Assembly: GCA_035555435.1 (NCBI GenBank)
Contig: DATMGN010000010.1
Span: forward strand, 1 to 62,114
Length of the DNA stretch: 62,114 nt
Source: 73-13 sp035555435
GTDB lineage: Bacteria; Actinomycetota; Actinomycetes; Actinomycetales; Microbacteriaceae
Reading direction: 5' to 3'
The notes under the pieces are model-generated. The model worked only from the letters and a program-made list of their open reading frames with translations. It was not told where the DNA came from and ran no database searches. Numbering within the stretch: position 1 is the first letter of the stretch; each line of letters opens with the position of its first letter. Shown here one piece after another: positions 16,900-24,789 of the stretch. Made by a program: the position numbers and the translations under genes.

Positions 16900-17937
16900 T
16901 TGACGAACCCCAGGATCGCGGTGCTCGGCGCCGGGGCCAACGGCGCCTCGATCGGGGCCGACCTGACCATCGCCGGCGCCGACGTCACCCTCGTCGAGCA
17001 GTGGCCGAGCCACGTCGAGCGCATGCGCAGCGAGGGCCTCACGATCCACACGCCCGAGGAGGTCATCCGGGTTCGGCCCAAGGTCATCCACCTGTGCGAG
17101 GTCGCCGAGCTCAAGGAGGACTTCGACATCGTCCTCATGCTCATGAAGGCCTACGACTCGCGCTGGGCCGCGCAGCTCATCGAGCCGTACCTCGCGGAGG
17201 ACGGCCTCATGGCCGGCGTGCAGAACGGCATGACGACCCGCGTCGTGGAGAGTGTCGTCGGCGCGCACCGCACGATCTCGACGGTCATCGAGTGCTCGGC
17301 GACGATGGACGAACCCGCGGTCGTCCACCGGCACACCCCCGTTTCCCGCTCCTGGTACGCGACCGGTGTGCTGCCCGGCGGGCCCGGTGCCGACCGCGAG
17401 GAGGAGATCGCCGCCCTGCTGCGCCACTCGGGCACGGTCCAGCACTTCGACGACATCGAGTCGGCGAAGTGGATGAAGCTCGTCTCCAACTCGACCCTGC
17501 TCGTCACCTCGGCGATCCTCGGCCTGCCGATGCTCGACGCGCTGCACACCCCCGGCTACCGCGACGTCATGGTCGCGGCGGGCAACGAGGCGCTCGCGGT
17601 CGGCGGGGCGCTCGGGTACCAGGTGCTCCCGATCTTCGGACTGACGGCGGAGGAGATCGTCGACCGCGACCGCATCGTCGACGTCATGACGGACAAGCTC
17701 TTCGAAGGCTTCGTCGTACCCGGCGCGACGACGACCGTGCTGCAGGACTGGCGCCGCGGCGCCGGTCGGCACAGTGAGGTCGACGACCTCAACGGCCACG
17801 TCGCGGCGAAGGGGCGCGAGGTCGGGATCGCAACCCCCGTCAACACGTCGGTCACCGAGATCGCCCGGCGCATCGAGCGCGGGGAGCTCGAGCCGGTGCC
17901 GGCCAACATCGAGCTCATGCTCGCGGCGCTGTCCTGA
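16900..17937 (+). CDS. Ketopantoate-reductase-family (ApbA/PanE) dehydrogenase
   Basis: 345-residue NAD(P)-dependent reductase with Rossmann motif VLGAGANGASIG, the catalytic lysine motif ESAKWMKLVSNS near residue 190, and an ApbA_C domain. The start is TTG, chosen because AAGGAGGA lies seven bases upstream; the family N-terminus begins at once with TNPRIAVLG. It is divergent from the Dabb/alcohol dehydrogenase pair. In this setting it more likely reduces or oxidises a 2-keto or 2-hydroxy acid of the pathway than making pantoate. Confidence 0.8.
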   Translation: MTNPRIAVLGAGANGASIGADLTIAGADVTLVEQWPSHVERMRSEGLTIHTPEEVIRVRPKVIHLCEVAELKEDFDIVLMLMKAYDSRWAAQLIEPYLAEDGLMAGVQNGMTTRVVESVVGAHRTISTVIECSATMDEPAVVHRHTPVSRSWYATGVLPGGPGADREEEIAALLRHSGTVQHFDDIESAKWMKLVSNSTLLVTSAILGLPMLDALHTPGYRDVMVAAGNEALAVGGALGYQVLPIFGLTAEEIVDRDRIVDVMTDKLFEGFVVPGATTTVLQDWRRGAGRHSEVDDLNGHVAAKGREVGIATPVNTSVTEIARRIERGELEPVPANIELMLAALS

Positions 17938-18005
17938 GTACCGGGGTACGTCCGACCGAGCGGCCGGGGATCCGCGCGCGCGGCGGTCGACCGACGCGCG
18001 CCGTC

Positions 18006-18968
18006 GTGCTCTCGACGATCGCCGCGATCATCAGCGGCGGATTCGTCGCCGTGCAGACCTCGGCGAACGGCCACGTCAGCGTCATGACCGGCTCGCCCGT
18101 GCTCGCCGTCGCGATCAACCACGGCAGCGGGCTCCTCATCGGCATCCTCGCGTCGCTCGTGCTCGGCGCGTTCCCGCGGGCGTGGCGGAGCCTGCGCGCC
18201 CGTCGCGGCGAGATCCGCTGGTGGTGGTTCCTCGGCGGCTTCATGGGCTTCACCGCGATGATGGGCATCGTCATCTCGACCCCCGAGCTCGGCGTCGTCA
18301 TGGTCGCCGTCGCGATCACGCTCGGTCAACTCGGCGGCTCGGTCCTCGCGGACTCCGCCGCGCTCGGGCCCGGCGGCAAGCGGCCCCTCAGCGTCCTGCG
18401 GATCGTCGGGATCGGTGTCGCGATCATCGCGATCGCCGTCGGCGCGATGGGGCACCTCCACCCCGGCAACCTCGTCTTCATCCCACTCGTCGTCATCGCC
18501 GGCGTGATCGTCGCGATCCAGCAGGCGGCGAACGGCTGGATCCTCGTCGTGACGGGCGGCGAGTGGGCGGTGATGACCGTCATCAACTTCATCCTGTCCA
18601 CGCTCGCGACCGGTACGGCGCTCCTCATCATCATGAGCATCGATCCGCCCGACTTCTCGGCGCTGCCGTGGTGGGCGCCGCTCGGCGGCACAGTCGGCGT
18701 CATCGTCGGCATCGTCATCGCGGTCACCGTCAAGACGATCGGGGTGCTCAGCTCCATGCTCTGCATCGCCGCCGGGCAGGCGATCGCCTCGATCCTCGTC
18801 GACCTCTTCGCGCCGGTCGACGCGATGGGCGTGACCGGGAGCTCCGTCGTCGGGGCGGTCCTCGCCGTCCTCGCGGTCGCGCTCGCCGGGTTAGGGTCGG
18901 TTGGGCGCGCGACGAGGGCCGCTCGCGCTGCCGCGGGGCCAGAGCCGAGGGAGCGCCATGCCGACTGA
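18006..18968 (+). CDS. DMT-superfamily (YdcZ/DUF606-type) membrane transporter
   Basis: 320-residue, almost wholly hydrophobic protein with about ten membrane segments formed by two related halves. Each half starts with the AVQTSANG- or AIQQAANGW-like motif typical of DUF606. A GTG start is the first available and has no clear ribosome-binding site. The gene follows the ketopantoate-reductase-like gene by 68 bp and overlaps the next dehydrogenase by 11 bp. It may export or import a pathway intermediate; the substrate is unknown. Confidence 0.75.
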   Translation: MLSTIAAIISGGFVAVQTSANGHVSVMTGSPVLAVAINHGSGLLIGILASLVLGAFPRAWRSLRARRGEIRWWWFLGGFMGFTAMMGIVISTPELGVVMVAVAITLGQLGGSVLADSAALGPGGKRPLSVLRIVGIGVAIIAIAVGAMGHLHPGNLVFIPLVVIAGVIVAIQQAANGWILVVTGGEWAVMTVINFILSTLATGTALLIIMSIDPPDFSALPWWAPLGGTVGVIVGIVIAVTVKTIGVLSSMLCIAAGQAIASILVDLFAPVDAMGVTGSSVVGAVLAVLAVALAGLGSVGRATRAARAAAGPEPRERHAD

Positions 18969-20055
18969 GATCACCGCCGCCGTCGCGCACGAGGGCGAGC
19001 TGGAGTTCCGGGTCGAGCCGCTGCGGCTGCGCGACCCCGGGGAAGGCGACATCGTCGTCGAGATCGCGGCGACGGCGTTCTGCTACTCCGACTGGCTGTC
19101 GATCGACGGCGACGCCGAGGCGCGCGTACCCGGGATCCGGCCCATCGTGCTCGGCCACTCCGCCGTCGGCACGGTCGTCGAGCGGGGCGCCGAGTCGCAT
19201 CACCGTCTCGGGCAGCGGGTGCTCATCACCGCGACGCCCGAGTGCGGCGTGTGCTTCTGGTGCGAGACGGGGCGCATCGACCAGTGCGAGGGGCTCTTCG
19301 TGCCCGCGCCCGTCGTCGGCACGCTCGCCGACGGCGCCGAGGTGCGTGCGCCGGGCCACACCGGCACGTACGCGCAGCGCTCGGTGCTGCGTGGCATCCA
19401 GGCGTTCCCGATCGACTCCGACCTGCCCGACGAGTGGCTGTCGATGTTCGGCTGCGGGATCGTCTCCGGCGTCGGCGCCGCCGTCAACGTCGGTCGCGTC
19501 GAGCCCGGCTCGAGCGTCGTCGTCGTCGGCTGCGGCCAGGTCGGCCTGTGGATGATCCAGGGCGCGCGGCTGCGCGGAGCCGGGCGGATCATCGCCGTCG
19601 AGCCCCTCGCGCACCGGCGCGAGATCGCCGCCCGCGTCGGCGCGACCGACGTCATCGACCCGGCCGACGGGCCCGTCGCGGACGCCGTGCGCGAGCTGAC
19701 CGGCGGTCGCGGCGCGGACTACGGCTTCGACGCGGGCGGGACGTTGCAGGCGGTGCGCGACGCCTTCCTCGCGACCCGCAACGGCGGCGTGACCGTCCTC
19801 ACCTCCTATGTCGAGCGCTGGAGCGAGGCGGAGCTGCCGCTCTTCGACCTCGCGCTGCGCGGCCGTGACGTGCGCTCCTCGCAGTCGGGTCGGCTCGACA
19901 TGCGCCGTGACATCGCGCAGTTCACCCGGATGCTCGCCTCGGGCGGCATCGACGTGGACGCGATGATGGGCGGCGTCTACCCGCTCGCCGACATCAACCT
20001 CGCGCTCGCGGCCTCCCGCGACCGCACCGAGATCACCCCGATCGTCAAGCCGTAG
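18958..20055 (+). CDS. Zinc-binding alcohol dehydrogenase with altered GHE motif
   Basis: 365-residue MDR dehydrogenase. The catalytic Cys (AFCYSD near residue 41), the His of GHSAVG and the third ligand Cys in GCGIVSG are present, as is the structural zinc loop CGVCFWCETGRIDQC. The Glu that normally follows the zinc-binding His (GHE) is Ser. The NAD motif is VVVGCGQVGLW. This resembles the class-III / aryl-alcohol dehydrogenase branch. GAGGGAG precedes the ATG, which lies inside the end of the transporter gene. Confidence 0.82.
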   Translation: MPTEITAAVAHEGELEFRVEPLRLRDPGEGDIVVEIAATAFCYSDWLSIDGDAEARVPGIRPIVLGHSAVGTVVERGAESHHRLGQRVLITATPECGVCFWCETGRIDQCEGLFVPAPVVGTLADGAEVRAPGHTGTYAQRSVLRGIQAFPIDSDLPDEWLSMFGCGIVSGVGAAVNVGRVEPGSSVVVVGCGQVGLWMIQGARLRGAGRIIAVEPLAHRREIAARVGATDVIDPADGPVADAVRELTGGRGADYGFDAGGTLQAVRDAFLATRNGGVTVLTSYVERWSEAELPLFDLALRGRDVRSSQSGRLDMRRDIAQFTRMLASGGIDVDAMMGGVYPLADINLALAASRDRTEITPIVKP

Positions 20056-20071
20056 CCTGGTCACCCCGCAG

Positions 20072-20122
20072 GTGGACGCAAATGGTCGCCCTTGAGCGGC
20101 AGGTGCGGCACTTTGCGCCCAC
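20072..20122. repeat. 51-bp hairpin-forming intergenic element, copy 1
   Basis: The ends GTGGACGCAAA and TTTGCGCCCAC are inverted copies, and the pairing extends inward over about 18 bp with a few mismatches. A second element of exactly the same length occurs at 44640-44690. Here it lies between the converging dehydrogenase and aldo/keto reductase genes. Confidence 0.6.
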
Positions 20123-20137
20123 GTGGGGCGCCCGTGC

Positions 20138-21115
20138 TCAGTAGAGCTCGGGCAAGCGCGGTGCGTAGGGGGCCTCGAGGCGGGCGGCCTGCTCGTCGGT
20201 CAGGACGAGGTCGAGCGCCGCGACGGCATCCGTGAGGTGGCTCGGCTTCGTCGCGCCGACGAGGGGCGCGCAGAACGCCGGCTGGCGGCGCAGCCAAGCG
20301 ATCGCGACGTGCGCCATGGGCCGGTCCAGCTCCTCCGCGACCTGCTGCACCGCGTTCACCACCGCCTCGTCCGACTCGACGGCCTGCCGGTAGAAGCCCT
20401 GCTGGATCTCGTCCTTGTCCGTGCGGTTCGTCTTGGTGCCCCAGGGGCGCGCGAGCTTGCCGCGGCCGAGGGGGCTCCACGGCATGAGGCCGACGCCGAC
20501 CTCGGCGCAGTAGGGGATGAGCTCGCGCTCGTCCTCACGCGCGATGAGCGAGTACTGGTTCTGCATCGAGATGAACTGGGCGAGGCCGAGCTCGCGCTGG
20601 CGCTCCTTCGCCTTGACGAAGCGCCACGCGTCCATCGAGGAGGCGCCGAGGTAGAGCACCTTGCCCGCACGGACGAGGTCGTCGAGCGCCGTGAGCGTCT
20701 CGTCGAGCGGGACGACCTTGTCGAAGCGGTGGATCTGCAGCAGGTCGATGTAGTCGACGCCGAGCCGGCGCAGCGAGTGGTCGACCTCCTGCATGATCGC
20801 CTTGCGCGAGAGGCCTTCGCGGTTCGCGCCGGGCGCGACGCGGCCTTGCACCTTGGTCGCGATGACGAGCTCCTCCCGCACGCCAAGGTCGGCGAGCACC
20901 GCGCCGAGGATCTCCTCGGCGGTGCCGTCGGAGTAGACGTTGGCGGTGTCGAACGTGTTGATCCCGAGGTCGAGCGCGGTGCGGATGATCTCGCGCGACT
21001 CGTCCGGGCCGACGGTCCAGGGATGCGTGCCGCGGTCGGGGTAGCCGTAGCTCATGGCGCCCACCGCGATCGGTGAGATCTCCAGCCCGCTCCTGCCCAG
21101 TCGCACGTATTCCAT
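20138..21115 (-). CDS. Aldo/keto reductase
   Basis: 325-residue NADPH-dependent aldo/keto reductase of the YajO/IolS type. The tetrad is visible: Asp and Tyr in FDTANVYSDG, Lys in LVIATKVQG and His in LLQIHRFD. An NADPH-binding C-terminus (LVGATKPSHL) completes the fold. The start MEYVRLGRSG is the family N-terminus and has GAGGG eight bases upstream. It is followed by no gene on its strand before the converging dehydrogenase. It probably reduces a pathway aldehyde or ketone. Confidence 0.85.
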   Translation of the reverse strand: MEYVRLGRSGLEISPIAVGAMSYGYPDRGTHPWTVGPDESREIIRTALDLGINTFDTANVYSDGTAEEILGAVLADLGVREELVIATKVQGRVAPGANREGLSRKAIMQEVDHSLRRLGVDYIDLLQIHRFDKVVPLDETLTALDDLVRAGKVLYLGASSMDAWRFVKAKERQRELGLAQFISMQNQYSLIAREDERELIPYCAEVGVGLMPWSPLGRGKLARPWGTKTNRTDKDEIQQGFYRQAVESDEAVVNAVQQVAEELDRPMAHVAIAWLRRQPAFCAPLVGATKPSHLTDAVAALDLVLTDEQAARLEAPYAPRLPELY

Positions 21116-21184
21116 CAAGCCCTCGCGTTCTCTCCCACCTGCGCTACGAGTCCACCTTCGCATGGTCCGCGCCGAGGGAAGGAA

Positions 21185-21850
21185 TCAGGTCTCGAAGATC
21201 TCCGTGTGGCGCTCGAGCTCGAGCCGCGTCCGGCGAATGTGGATCGCGAGCACCCGCTCGGCCTCGTCGACGTCGCGGCGGCGCAGCGCGCCGACGATGA
21301 GGTGGTGGTCGTGGTGCGCGCTGCGGTCGCCCCCGTCGCGGAAGACGCGGGTGAAGGCGCGCCGGTAGTGCTGCGTGCGGTTCCAGAGCTGGGTGATGAA
21401 CTCGCCGAGCACGCTCGTGCCGGACGCGGCGTAGCTCGACAAGTGGAACTCGCGGTCCAGGCGCAGGAACTCCTCGACGTCGCGCGACGCCTCCATCTCG
21501 CGGGCGAGCGCGTCGAGCCGGTCGATCGCCGCATCGTCGAGCAGGGGGGTGTTGAAGCCGAGCAGCAAGGGCTCGACGCGCTCGCGGACGAGGTAGAGCT
21601 CCTCGAAGTCGGCGCGGGTGAGCGTGGAGACCCAGGCGCCGGCGTTCGCCTTGAGGGTGACGAGCCCTTCGGCCTCGAGCATCCGCAGGGCGTCGCGCAC
21701 GGGCAGCCGGGAGGCGCCGTGCTGGTCGGCGAGGTCCTCCTGGCGGATGCGGGCGCCCGGCGCGTACTCGCCGGAGAGGATCGCGTCGCGGATGCGCGCG
21801 GCGATCCGCGTACCGGCGGCGCCGTGGGTGCGCTCCTTGTCCGCGCTCAT
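21185..21850 (-). CDS. GntR-family regulator, FadR/FCD subfamily
   Basis: 221-residue regulator with an N-terminal winged helix (IRQEDLADQHGASRLPVRDAL) and a C-terminal FCD helical domain carrying the metal/ligand histidines (DREFHL, HHDHHLIVGAL). It is the second gene after the VOC protein on the same strand, 22 bp apart, and both are divergent from the E1/E2 genes. It is therefore a good candidate for an autoregulating repressor of the VOC-GntR and E1-E2 units. Typical effectors are carboxylic acids. Confidence 0.85.
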   Translation of the reverse strand: MSADKERTHGAAGTRIAARIRDAILSGEYAPGARIRQEDLADQHGASRLPVRDALRMLEAEGLVTLKANAGAWVSTLTRADFEELYLVRERVEPLLLGFNTPLLDDAAIDRLDALAREMEASRDVEEFLRLDREFHLSSYAASGTSVLGEFITQLWNRTQHYRRAFTRVFRDGGDRSAHHDHHLIVGALRRRDVDEAERVLAIHIRRTRLELERHTEIFET

Positions 21851-21872
21851 GCTCGTCTCCCGTCCCCGGCCG

Positions 21873-22400
21873 TCACTCCGCGGGGTGCGCGGGGTGCCAG
21901 AGCTTGACGGGGGCGTCCTGCTCGTACGCCTTGCCGCCCGGATAGGAGACGAGCTCGAACTGCATGCCCCACGGGCTGCGGAAGTAGATCCAGCGCTGGC
22001 CGAGCGCGGCGCCCGCGCTCGGGATCGGCTCGCCCATGACCTCGACGCCCTGCGCCTTGAGGTAGGCGACGGCGGCGTCCATGTCGTCGACGTAGAGCGC
22101 GAGGTGGTGGCCGCCGATGTCGGAGTTCTTGGGCTGCGGGGCCTGGCCTTCGGGCGCGGTGTACTTGAAGACCTCGAGGTTGGAGCCGTTGGCGAGCCGG
22201 TAGAACCGGATCTCCTCGATGACGCTGCGCGGGCTCACGCCGATCTGACGGGTCATCCAGTCGCTCTCGTCGTCGCGCTTGGCGCCGAGCGTGTAGATCG
22301 GCGTCGCCCCGAGGATGCCGACGAGGAAGGCCTCGGCCTCGTCGAGGTCGGGTACCGTGAATCCGAAGTGATCTGTGCCGTGCATTCCTGGAATCGCCAT
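21873..22400 (-). CDS. VOC-superfamily (glyoxalase/dioxygenase fold) protein
   Basis: 175-residue vicinal-oxygen-chelate protein with two beta-alpha-beta-beta-beta modules. Candidate metal residues are His in GTDHFGFTV, Glu in SNLEVFKY, His in GGHHLALYVDD and Glu in MQFELVSY. These suit a glyoxalase-like lyase or isomerase, or a small extradiol dioxygenase; sequence alone does not settle it. A strong GAGGAGG lies six bases before the ATG. It may act on the substrate that feeds the divergent E1-E2 complex. Confidence 0.8.
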   Translation of the reverse strand: MAIPGMHGTDHFGFTVPDLDEAEAFLVGILGATPIYTLGAKRDDESDWMTRQIGVSPRSVIEEIRFYRLANGSNLEVFKYTAPEGQAPQPKNSDIGGHHLALYVDDMDAAVAYLKAQGVEVMGEPIPSAGAALGQRWIYFRSPWGMQFELVSYPGGKAYEQDAPVKLWHPAHPAE

Positions 22401-22428
22401 GTCGACCTCCTCGTCGGACGGATGCAGA

Positions 22429-22500
22429 TTGGATACATACTGTCGGATTGTTCGGGAGAACGCCAGGAGCGACCGCCGATCCGCTTGATTTTGGATGCAA
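22429..22500. promoter_or_regulatory. Two related operator-like boxes (TTGGATACA, TTGGATGCAA) in the VOC/E1 intergenic region
   Basis: TTGGATACA at 22429-22437 and TTGGATGCAA at 22491-22500 lie 62 bp apart in the 196-bp divergent region. The pattern TTG-N4-CA(A) is a short dyad. They are the most repeated motif there and are candidate sites for the adjacent GntR regulator; binding is inferred from position. Confidence 0.35.
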
Positions 22501-22596
22501 TCCCCGGTTAGTCTCGTTCGATCGCGAGCACATCTGGCCGTTCGCGATCGGTGACGACGTCACCGGAGACGAGATGCCGCACCTACGGAGGCAAGG

Positions 22597-24789
22597 ATGC
22601 CGAAGATCACTCCGCTCGAGACCGGGACCGCCTGGGTCCAGCTCGAGACGACGCCGGAGGACTGGAAGGCGGCGAGCCCCGAGCTGCTCGCCACGATGCT
22701 CGGGCAGCTCCACATCATCCGCGCCTTCGAGGAGGTCGTCCTCGAGCTCGCCGGCGAAGGCCTGCTCCACGGCCCCGCCCACTCCTCGATCGGTCAGGAG
22801 GGCGGCGCGGTCGGCTCGATCATCGGCATGAGTGCCGAGGACGCCGTCAACGGCTCGCACCGCGGCCACCACCAGTTCCTCGCGAAGGTCATCAAGTACG
22901 TGACCCCCGAGATCGACCTCACGGAGCTCGTCAACGGCGAGCTGCAGGCGGTGCTCCAGCGCACCCTCGCCGAGATCCTCGGCCTCGCGCAGGGCTTCTC
23001 CGGCGGCCGCGGCGGCTCGATGCACCTCCAGTGGCTCGAGGCCGGCGCGCTCGGCACGAATGCGATCGTCGGCGGTGGCGCCCCGATCGCGACCGGCAAC
23101 GCCTGGGCGCAGAAGCACTCGGGTACCGACAACGTCACGGTCAACTACTTCGGCGACGGGTCGAGCCAGATCGGCTCCGTGCTCGAGTCCTTCAACCTCG
23201 CTTCGGCGTGGAAGCTCCCGGTCATGTTCTTCATCGAGAACAACCTCTACGCGGTGTCGACCTACGCGGGCGACGTCAGCGCGGACTTGCGGTTCTCGGT
23301 CCGAGGCCAGGGCTTCTCGATCCCCTCGTGGCGTGTCGACGGCATGGACCCGCTCGCGGTGCACCTCGCGACCGAGCAGGCCTTCGAGCGCATGCGATCG
23401 GGCGAGGGCCCCGCGATCGTCGAGGCCGAGGTCTACCGCTTCTTCCACCAGAACGGCCCGTACCCGGGCTCCGCGTTCGGCTACCGGACGAAGGAGGAGG
23501 AGGCCGAGTGGCGCGCTCGCGACCCGCTCGACCGCGTCGCCCGCGAGATGATCGAGCTCGGGCTCATCGACGAAGCCGGAGTCGCGTCCGTGCGTGAGCA
23601 GGCGCTCGCCTCGGCCCACGCCGCCGCGGCCGCGCTCATCGAGGACGACCCGGACAACGCCGGCAAGCGCCGCATCATCCCGTCGCTGTGGCCCGAGACG
23701 TCGTTCGTCGATGTCGGCATTCGCGGCGACCTCTCGGAGATCGCCGACCTCAAGGTCGCGGACCCGGCGAACTGGACCGGCGGCTGGACCGACATCAAGT
23801 TCGTCGACGCGGTCGCGAAGACGATGGACAACGCGATGGAGGCCGACCCGCGCATCGTCGTCCTCGGCGAGGACGTGCACCGGCTCAACGGCGGCACGAA
23901 CGGCGCGACCAAGGGTCTCTTCAAGAAGTACGGCCCCGACCGCGTGATCGGCACCCCGATCTCCGAGAACGGATTCTTCGGTCTCGGCGGCGGGCTCGCG
24001 CTCGACGGTCGCTTCCGCCCCGTCATCGAGTTCATGTACCCCGACTTCATGTGGGTGGCCGCGGACCAGGTGTTCAACCAGGTCGGCAAGGTGCGCCACA
24101 TGTTCGGCGACAACAACACCGTCCCGCTCGTGCTGCGCACCAAGGTCGCGATGGGCGTGGGCTACGGCTCGCAGCACCTCATGGACCCCGCGGGCATCTT
24201 CGCGACGAGCGCCGGCTGGCGGATCGTCGCCGCGTCGAACGCCGCCGACTATGTCGGCCTCATGAACGCGGCGCTCGCGATCGAGGATCCGGTGCTCGTG
24301 ATCGAGCACGTCGATCTCTACGGTCAGGCCGACCGGATCCCGGACGGCGCGCTCGACTACATCATCCCGCCGGGTCCCGGCTCGGCGGTCGTGCGGCGCG
24401 AGGGCGCCGACGTGACCGTCATCACCTATCTGTCGATGGTCCACCACACGGCCGAGGCCATTGAGCAGACCGGGATCGACGCGGAGCTCATCGACCTGCG
24501 CTGGCTGGACCGCGCCTCGATCGACTGGGACACGATCGGCGAATCGATCAAGAAGACGAACGCGGTCCTCATCGTCGAGCAGGGCGCACAGGGCCCGAGC
24601 TACGGCGGCTGGCTCTCGGACGAGATCCAGCGGCGCTACTTCGACTGGCTCGACCAGCCGGTGCAGCGCGTCACCGGCGGCGAGGCCTCGCCGTCGATCT
24701 CGAAGGTCCTCGAGCGCGCGGCGATCGCGAAGACCGAGGAAGTCGTCGCCGGCCTCGAAGAGGTCCGCAAGGGTCTGGGGAAGAACTGA
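22597..24789 (+). CDS. 2-oxoacid (acetoin/pyruvate-type) dehydrogenase E1, alpha and beta fused
   Basis: 730-residue thiamine-diphosphate enzyme joining E1alpha (about 30-340) and E1beta (about 400-725), usually separate. The ThDP motif runs from GDGSSQIGS (residue 186) to the paired Asn in FFIENN. In the beta half, Glu457 (ISENGFFG) fits the catalytic Glu, and the transketolase C-domain follows (VTVITYLSMV). It would decarboxylate a 2-oxoacid or cleave a 1,2-diketone and pass the acyl group to the E2 encoded next. The stop and the E2 start share one base. No E3 (lipoamide dehydrogenase) gene is in the window, so a shared cellular E3 is likely. Confidence 0.88.
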   Translation: MPKITPLETGTAWVQLETTPEDWKAASPELLATMLGQLHIIRAFEEVVLELAGEGLLHGPAHSSIGQEGGAVGSIIGMSAEDAVNGSHRGHHQFLAKVIKYVTPEIDLTELVNGELQAVLQRTLAEILGLAQGFSGGRGGSMHLQWLEAGALGTNAIVGGGAPIATGNAWAQKHSGTDNVTVNYFGDGSSQIGSVLESFNLASAWKLPVMFFIENNLYAVSTYAGDVSADLRFSVRGQGFSIPSWRVDGMDPLAVHLATEQAFERMRSGEGPAIVEAEVYRFFHQNGPYPGSAFGYRTKEEEAEWRARDPLDRVAREMIELGLIDEAGVASVREQALASAHAAAAALIEDDPDNAGKRRIIPSLWPETSFVDVGIRGDLSEIADLKVADPANWTGGWTDIKFVDAVAKTMDNAMEADPRIVVLGEDVHRLNGGTNGATKGLFKKYGPDRVIGTPISENGFFGLGGGLALDGRFRPVIEFMYPDFMWVAADQVFNQVGKVRHMFGDNNTVPLVLRTKVAMGVGYGSQHLMDPAGIFATSAGWRIVAASNAADYVGLMNAALAIEDPVLVIEHVDLYGQADRIPDGALDYIIPPGPGSAVVRREGADVTVITYLSMVHHTAEAIEQTGIDAELIDLRWLDRASIDWDTIGESIKKTNAVLIVEQGAQGPSYGGWLSDEIQRRYFDWLDQPVQRVTGGEASPSISKVLERAAIAKTEEVVAGLEEVRKGLGKN

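Noticed and set aside
21873..22400. VOC protein as a ring-cleaving extradiol dioxygenase
   Set aside because: It is a single 175-residue two-module unit, shorter than most extradiol enzymes, and its metal residues equally fit glyoxalase-like proteins. Kept as VOC only.
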